Below, piece after piece: positions 59,630 to 64,000 of a stretch of 64,000 nt of DNA (the stretch's first letter is position 1; every line of letters begins with the position of its first letter). Position numbers and translations under genes: made by a program. This DNA is from Salifodinibacter halophilus. GTDB lineage: Bacteria > Pseudomonadota > Gammaproteobacteria > Nevskiales > Salinisphaeraceae. The DNA is taken from assembly GCA_012999515.1 (NCBI GenBank), contig JABEEB010000001.1:558001-622000 (forward strand), written 5' to 3'. The notes beneath the pieces were generated by a model. That model had not been told where the DNA came from. It saw nothing but the letters and a program-made list of their open reading frames with translations, and did not search any database.

Positions 59630-60142
59630 TCATTTTTGTTCGACAAGTTCGATCCAATAGCCGTCGGGGTCCAGCACAAAGGCGATGTGGTTCATCCGAC
59701 CGTCTTCCGGGCGTTTCTGGAACGTGACATTGTTCGCATCCATCCACGCGACCGCGGCCTGCAGATCCGGCACGGTAAAACAGATATGACCGTAGCCCTG
59801 CGGCTCACTGTTGCCATTATGGTACGACGCGCTGGGATCGTTTTCGGTACCCCAGTTGTGGGTCAATTCCAAAATACCCGGTCGTGAGTTCAGATACGCT
59901 TGGCGTGCATCCGGATCTTCCGGGACTTCGTCACCCTCGGTCCGTGCCAAAAAGTAGAGCGTGAATTCGCCCTTCGGGTTTTCCTTGGACGCCAAAAGTC
60001 GCATGCCAAAAACCTTTGTGTAGAAGGCGAGCGACTGCTCGGGGTCGACGACGCGAACCATGGTGTGATTAAAGACAAAGCCGTTTGTTTCGGACGGAAC
60101 CTCGGCATTCACGCCGGCTGCTTGCTCGGTATTGAAGCTCAT
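59630..60142 (-). CDS. gloA: Lactoylglutathione lyase (glyoxalase I)
   Basis: Converts the methylglyoxal-glutathione hemithioacetal to S-lactoylglutathione. The ATG at 60142 (MSFNTEQAAGVNAE) gives 170 residues; an upstream GTG/ATG at 60184 would overlap the divergent gene's leader. The longer (about 175-residue) eukaryote-like glyoxalase I form is indicated by NHTMVRVVDPEQSLAFYTKVFGM, the GILELTHNWGTEND segment and the final DPDGYWIELVEQ. It is divergent from the acetolactate synthase gene. Confidence 0.9.
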   Translation of the reverse strand: MSFNTEQAAGVNAEVPSETNGFVFNHTMVRVVDPEQSLAFYTKVFGMRLLASKENPKGEFTLYFLARTEGDEVPEDPDARQAYLNSRPGILELTHNWGTENDPSASYHNGNSEPQGYGHICFTVPDLQAAVAWMDANNVTFQKRPEDGRMNHIAFVLDPDGYWIELVEQK

Positions 60143-60257
60143 TGGATACTCGGGACGATAGTCAGTGATCGGTGTATGCTGCACGAGTTATGGTGACAAC
60201 GCCAAGCCTGATCAAGCCGGCTGGCCACATCGTTCGCCTCATGAAAGGGAGCCAAAC

Positions 60258-61913
60258 GTGAAAGCATCCGATCTGTTTGTCGCCTGCCTGGAACAAGAAG
60301 GCGTCGAGTACGTTTTCGGCGTACCCGGAGAAGAAAACCTCGATCTGATCGAGTCGCTTAGAACGAGTGGCATCACACTTATCGTGACCCGTCACGAGCA
60401 GCATGCAGCGTTCATGGCTGCGACTTACGGTCGTTTAACCGGGCGCGCTGGCGTCTGTTTATCGACACTCGGGCCGGGCGCAACCAACCTGCTAACTGGC
60501 ATCGCCTACGCCCAACTCGGCGGCATGCCTCTATTCGCGATTACGGGGCAAAAACCAATCCGCGATAATACACAAGGCGGATTTCAGTTAATCGACATCG
60601 TTCATACGTTTGCACCGCAAACCAAGTGGAACGATTCGATTACGGACGGCGCCGTCATCCCGCGCTCGATACGTCACGCCTTTAAGGTAGCCGAGGCTGA
60701 ACGACCCGGTGCGACGCATCTCGAATTGCCCGAAGATATTGCCGGCGAAGAAGTTGGCGATATGCGGCCGCAGGGCAGCATCCGCACCCGGCCACCGATC
60801 GCCGACGAGTCCGCGATCGACAGCGCGGCCGAGGCAATTGCCAGCGCGCGGCAGCCGATCCTAATCTATTCGGCCGGCACCAACCGTGAAACCTGTGCAC
60901 AAAGCCTGGCGCGTTTTGTCGAAAAAACGGGTATTTATGCGGTTGGCACCCAGATGGGGAAGGGCGTACTGGCCGAAGACCACGAGCAGAGCCTGTTCTG
61001 CATGGGTATTCACCAGCACGACTACGTACACACGGCGATCGACGAAGCCGATCTGGTGATAACGGTCGGCTACTCGCCCATTGAATACCCGCCCTATGTG
61101 TGGAATCCAAAAGGCGATAAACGAATCATCGACATCGATTACGATACGACGACGCCGGATGAGTTTTATTCGCCTGAACAGGAGCTTTTAGGTCTTATTT
61201 CAAGCTCCCTCGACAGATTGCGCAGCCGGCTGATCGAATACGATTTCGGCAGTCCGAGATTTGCGCGCCTGCGCGAATATGTCAGCGAGAAACTCCATAT
61301 CGGCCATGCCGCTGTTGATTACCCACCATCGCCCGCCTATATCGTTGACCAGGTGCGACTAACACTCGACCGTTACGACATCATCAGCCTCGACAACGGC
61401 ATCTACAAGATCTGGTTCGCGCGACTGTATCCCGCCTACATTCACAACACGGTTCTGCTCGATAACGCGCTGGCCAGCATGGGCGCCGGGCTAGGCGCGG
61501 CCATGGCGGCACGGCTGGTTCATCCGGATCGCCAGGTACTCGCGGTCTGCGGTGATGGTGGTTTTGAAATGAACAGCCAGGATTTGGAAACCGCAGTCCG
61601 ATTGCAGCTCGACATGGTGGTGTTGATTGTGCGCGACTGTGGCTACGGTTTCATACGCTGGAAACAGCAAAGCGCCGGTTTTACCGATTTCGGCATGGGT
61701 TTCGGCAATCCGGATTTCGTTGCGCTCGCCCAAGCCTATGGCGCAAACGGTATACGACATACCGGCGAGCAAACGCTTTCGACAGTATTGACCACCGCGT
61801 TCGAGCAGCCCGGCGTAACCCTCGTGGAATGCGCGGTGAATTACGACTCGAACAGTGAACTCAGCAACGAATATCATGTGCCGCCGAAAGTACTCGATCA
61901 TAGTAGCGACTAA
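60258..61913 (+). CDS. Acetolactate synthase, catabolic AlsS-type large subunit
   Basis: A ThDP-dependent enzyme joining two pyruvates to 2-acetolactate. GTG at 60258 (after GGGAG) gives 551 residues (KASDLFVACLEQEGVEYVFGVPGEEN); upstream in-frame codons to 60165 are not homologous. The catalytic glutamate is in VTRHEQHAAFMAATYGRLT, the ThDP motif is GDGGFEMNSQDLETAVRLQ, and QKPIRDNTQGGFQLIDIV is as in AlsS-type enzymes. No small regulatory subunit gene follows and no acetolactate decarboxylase is nearby, so it may instead work in another ThDP reaction. tRNA-Leu follows. Confidence 0.83.
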   Translation: MKASDLFVACLEQEGVEYVFGVPGEENLDLIESLRTSGITLIVTRHEQHAAFMAATYGRLTGRAGVCLSTLGPGATNLLTGIAYAQLGGMPLFAITGQKPIRDNTQGGFQLIDIVHTFAPQTKWNDSITDGAVIPRSIRHAFKVAEAERPGATHLELPEDIAGEEVGDMRPQGSIRTRPPIADESAIDSAAEAIASARQPILIYSAGTNRETCAQSLARFVEKTGIYAVGTQMGKGVLAEDHEQSLFCMGIHQHDYVHTAIDEADLVITVGYSPIEYPPYVWNPKGDKRIIDIDYDTTTPDEFYSPEQELLGLISSSLDRLRSRLIEYDFGSPRFARLREYVSEKLHIGHAAVDYPPSPAYIVDQVRLTLDRYDIISLDNGIYKIWFARLYPAYIHNTVLLDNALASMGAGLGAAMAARLVHPDRQVLAVCGDGGFEMNSQDLETAVRLQLDMVVLIVRDCGYGFIRWKQQSAGFTDFGMGFGNPDFVALAQAYGANGIRHTGEQTLSTVLTTAFEQPGVTLVECAVNYDSNSELSNEYHVPPKVLDHSSD

Positions 61914-61930
61914 TACCGGTCGGCATGCCG

Positions 61931-61958
61931 CTTAAAGCACGCGCAATTAAGTTATAAT
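61931..61958 (+). promoter_or_regulatory. Candidate tRNA-Leu promoter
   Basis: CTTAAA (61931-61936) and a perfect TATAAT (61953-61958) are spaced by 16 bases, ending 9 bases before the tRNA 5' end. The -35 is weak. Confidence 0.5.
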
Positions 61959-61967
61959 CTTGGGCCT

Positions 61968-62054
61968 GCCGCTGTGGTGGAATTGGTATACACGCTAGGT
62001 TTAGGTCCTAGTGGCCGCAAGGCCATGAGGGTTCAAGTCCCTCCGGCGGCACCA
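61968..62054 (+). tRNA. tRNA-Leu (anticodon UAG)
   Basis: An 87-base class II tRNA. The acceptor arm GCCGCTG pairs with CGGCGGC (one G-T wobble), followed by an encoded ACCA end. The anticodon stem CTAGG/CCTAG encloses the loop TTTAGGT, giving anticodon TAG (reads CUA and other CUN codons). A long variable arm (GGCCGCAAGGCC) and the T arm GGTTCAAGTCC are typical of tRNA-Leu. tRNA-Leu genes are frequent integration sites; the DNA beyond it is less conserved in character. Confidence 0.96.
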
Positions 62055-62345
62055 CCTCTGACAAACGTATAGCTACGCTTACGTAAACTCGTCATCAATG
62101 ACATATGGTTACGCGTGTCGCCAATAGTCGACCAAGAACGTGGGCCACGTTTTGCGCCATCGTGCGTCAACAAGGCGCGTCAATGACCCGCGTTACGGCG
62201 TGAACGCAAATAGTTCGCCAAATGCGTCGTCAATTAATTACCCGGAAGGCCGTTCCGACCTTCAATCCCCGGCCAAGGACGATGCCACCGGGCCACGCTA
62301 ACGTCCCCCAAGCCGTCGCCATGACGTAAGCCATTAGAATTTGTT
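62055..62345. other. Gene-free stretch after tRNA-Leu
   Basis: No gene or known RNA was seen in these 291 bases. AACGTGG-G-CCACGTT with trailing TT (62137-62153) is a short perfect palindrome that might mark tRNA transcript termination. No second copy of the tRNA 3' end was seen, so no attachment site can be claimed. Confidence 0.5.
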
Positions 62346-63161
62346 TTAAGTCAGCGTCCCAAGCTTTTCCTGAGTCGTTAAGTGGCGAAAAAGTTGATAG
62401 GTGGTGTAACGGGTGCAGCCGTCTACATTGGGTGCTCCCCGCTTGGCTGCGACATCGACGCCATTGGCAGTTCGGCTTTCAAATGACAACCGGGGTCGGT
62501 CAGTGCTGTTGGGCACACTGGCGTGTAATTGAGCACCCGAAAAACACATGAGGTCGCCGAACAGGCTAATCGGCAATGCTTTAGCCCGTGGCAGCACTCG
62601 ACTAGCCGTCGGAAGTAACGGATATTTCCCAGCGGTGCAATCTACTTTGAACTGGCGCCGTAATTCCTTGAAATTCCAATCGGTGCTGTTGTTGGCGACA
62701 GAATAGTCAAAATAAGTCGGAAATAGAGCCAGCGTACATCCCGTTGTAGTGGGAAATAACGGCGCCCACCAATTAGTTTGGGCGGCGATATGGCTCCCCA
62801 CGTGTCTCGGTGCGCCGCAATGGACCAAGGGTGGATCTATCACTGGATCCAGCGGTTTGCACGCGCATCACGACGCCATCGCCGTAAGTGTCATCGAGAC
62901 GCACACCGACAGCTTCCAGAGCCGCGTTGAAACAGTCAGCAATAGCCAAATCGTTGCGAACGGCCCGACGACACGCTGCACTTGTCTGCGCTATATCGCC
63001 TTCAGTGCTGTGCTCATAGATAAGCGTTGGATCGTCACCCAGATAGGTATAGCTGTGTGACCGCAGAGCTTCTACGAGTTTTGCCACCGGAACAAATCCC
63101 CGAAACACAATAATTTCGCCGGCATAAATCCGGGCGTTGCGTAATGCGCGATAGAGGACAT
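62346..63161 (-). pseudogene. Frameshifted 2-oxoglutarate/Fe(II) dioxygenase-like gene
   Basis: Three frames together give one protein. An ATG at 63161 reads MSSIAHY; a one-base change near 63140 leads into NARIYAGEIIVFRGFVPVAK and on to LDDTYGDGVVMRVQ; an extra base in the TTT run at 62856-62858 shifts into PLDPVIDPPLVHCGAPRHVG and on to the stop at 62346. The C-terminal half has GSHIAAQTNWWAP and GAQLHASVPNSTDRPRLSFE, which resembles the distal histidine/arginine part of 2OG-Fe(II) oxygenases. With two frameshifts it is probably inactive. It is divergent from the TetR gene and may have shared its operator. Family assignment is moderate. Confidence 0.65.
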
Positions 63162-63168
63162 GGCTTCA

Positions 63169-63196
63169 TTGACAGACAGACCAGTCTGTATATCAT
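63169..63196 (+). promoter_or_regulatory. Promoter of the TetR gene
   Basis: A perfect TTGACA (63169-63174) and TATCAT (63191-63196) are spaced by 16 bases. Expected transcription start is about 63203, adjacent to the ATG at 63204, so the message would be nearly leaderless. Confidence 0.55.
63176..63189. promoter_or_regulatory. Probable TetR operator (ACAGAC-CA-GTCTGT)
   Basis: ACAGAC (63176-63181) and GTCTGT (63184-63189) are perfect inverted repeats around CA. The site lies inside the spacer of the promoter at 63169-63196 and between the divergent TetR and dioxygenase genes. A bound repressor would block RNA polymerase, giving autoregulation. Confidence 0.65.
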
Positions 63197-63203
63197 GCCC
63201 AGC

Positions 63204-63794
63204 ATGACCATGCCAAGGCAAACAACTGACGTCCGCGACGGCATCCTGGATGCCACCGAACAGCTGTTCATCATGCAGGGATATTGCGCGACCGGGATTA
63301 ATCAAATCATCTACGAAGCCGGTGTCGCGAAAGCCAGCTTCTACCATCATTTCCCGTCCAAGGTCGCACTGGCCGAAGCCTTTATACAACGCCGCCATGA
63401 ACGCTGGTTTCAAGCGGCAGAGCAACGACTCGCTTGGGAAGAAGGCCCGCGTGACAAATTACTGGCGCTATTCGAGCTTTGGACTGATCAAATTCGAGAC
63501 GAAGGGTTTCGCGGTTGTCTGTTCGTCAACATGGCCGCTGAATTTCCCAATTATGAGTCACCGATACGTCAGCGGATCAAAGCGCACAAGGAGTCCGTTC
63601 GGGCTTTAATAGCCGATTTACTTTCAGATTACGCAGATTCTCAAAAGCAAGCCAAAGCCTGGGTGCCCGACGCGGACACAATCTATCTGCTCTACGACGG
63701 TGCTCTCGTGGAGACACAAAACTTTCAAGCCGATTGGCCGATTCATTCGGCCAATCGCACGGTGGCTCGCCTGCTTGCAGAGCCAACGCATTGA
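63204..63794 (+). CDS. TetR-family transcriptional regulator
   Basis: A regulator of about 196 residues. In-frame ATGs at 63195, 63204 and 63210 are possible; the predicted transcription start near 63203 favours 63204 or 63210, and the frame's opening to 63144 is not protein-like. The TetR helix-turn-helix is complete (ILDATEQLFIMQGYCATGIN and IYEAGVAKASFYHHFPSKVA), followed by an all-helical ligand domain (RDEGFRGCLFVNMAAEFPN). The MFS gene starts 1 base after its stop, so it probably controls that transporter as well as itself. Confidence 0.9.
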   Translation: MTMPRQTTDVRDGILDATEQLFIMQGYCATGINQIIYEAGVAKASFYHHFPSKVALAEAFIQRRHERWFQAAEQRLAWEEGPRDKLLALFELWTDQIRDEGFRGCLFVNMAAEFPNYESPIRQRIKAHKESVRALIADLLSDYADSQKQAKAWVPDADTIYLLYDGALVETQNFQADWPIHSANRTVARLLAEPTH

Positions 63795-63795
63795 T

Positions 63796-64000
63796 ATGAG
63801 CCGCGCTCAGCATTCCATTCCAGGTTTTACCGACCCTACCTCGACTTTTCATATCGTGGGAGCAGGGCTTTTCATTGTGGCGTCAACCTACGGCCTAGCT
63901 CGTTACGTTTACGGTCTGTTCGTACCCGCCATTCAGGGTGAATTTCATCTATCCACCGCCACTATTGGCTTGCTGGGCAGCGCTTCTTATGCAGGCTACC
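63796..64000 (+). CDS. MFS transporter, N-terminal part (runs off the window)
   Basis: The ATG at 63796 opens a frame to the window end (68 codons). After a short polar start, HIVGAGLFIVASTYGLARYV begins the first membrane helix, continuing YGLFVPAIQGEFHLS and IGLLGSASYAGY, a pattern typical of MFS permeases of the YbfB/YjiJ type. It directly follows the TetR gene. Substrate and completeness cannot be judged. Confidence 0.7.
   Translation, partial: MSRAQHSIPGFTDPTSTFHIVGAGLFIVASTYGLARYVYGLFVPAIQGEFHLSTATIGLLGSASYAGY

Noticed and set aside
62055-62345. Attachment site or genomic island border next to tRNA-Leu
   Set aside because: No repeat of the tRNA 3' end and no integrase gene are visible before the window ends.

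Overview
The window is a gene-dense, GC-rich stretch of a gammaproteobacterial chromosome. The evidence is housekeeping order typical of that class: prfB-lysS, sdhCDAB with sdhE/ygfX, rpoE-rseA-rseB-lepA-lepB-rnc-era, leuCDB-asd-fimV-truA-trpFBA-accD-folC-dedD-cvpA-purF, and purEK. The choline-O-sulfate genes, glycine-betaine-type binding protein and general protein character would fit a salt-exposed bacterium, possibly Salinisphaera-like. That assignment is inference, not something the sequence proves.

Region by region. 1-3.4 kb: 3' part of prfB, lysS, and ygfZ on the other strand. 3.4-8 kb: a succinate dehydrogenase block with a small SDHAF4/DUF1674-like protein, sdhC, sdhD, sdhA, sdhB, then sdhE and ygfX. 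8-15 kb: sigma-E and its anti-sigma system, lepA, lepB, rnc, era. 15-19.7 kb: parC and parE (minus) divergent from xseB. 19.8-22.5 kb: EF-P together with both enzymes of its beta-lysylation (epmB, efp, epmA). 22.5-25.5 kb: psd, prmB, aroC, ending in a large nested palindrome. 25.7-31.4 kb: an accessory choline-O-sulfate locus (betC, porin, betaine/choline-type binding protein on minus; LysR regulator on plus). 31.4-33 kb: a cupin-gene remnant, a DapA-family lyase, and a guanidine exporter gene (gdx/sugE) preceded by a guanidine-II (mini-ykkC) riboswitch. 33-48 kb: LysR, leuCDB, asd, a short FimV-like protein, truA, trpFBA, accD, folC, dedD, cvpA, purF, many of them with overlapping start/stop codons. 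48-52.6 kb: an MDR oxidoreductase, an HslJ/META lipoprotein, a MATE exporter, purE and purK. 52.7-61.9 kb: a hotdog thioesterase, hrpA, an IalB-family secreted protein, acpH, ogt, carbonic anhydrase, glyoxalase I and a catabolic-type acetolactate synthase. 61.9-64 kb: tRNA-Leu(UAG), a twice-frameshifted 2-oxoglutarate dioxygenase pseudogene, a TetR regulator with a clear operator, and the start of an MFS transporter cut by the window edge.

Most of the window is core metabolism and information processing. The parts most worth a second look are the choline-sulfate locus (a binding protein that keeps the three ligand-caging tryptophans of ChoX but not its choline-specific Asp and Tyr, next to a coiled-coil porin), the guanidine-II riboswitch, the succinate dehydrogenase block carrying two different assembly-factor types, and the decayed dioxygenase/TetR region beside tRNA-Leu. 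No rRNA, CRISPR array, intact insertion sequence or prophage was seen.
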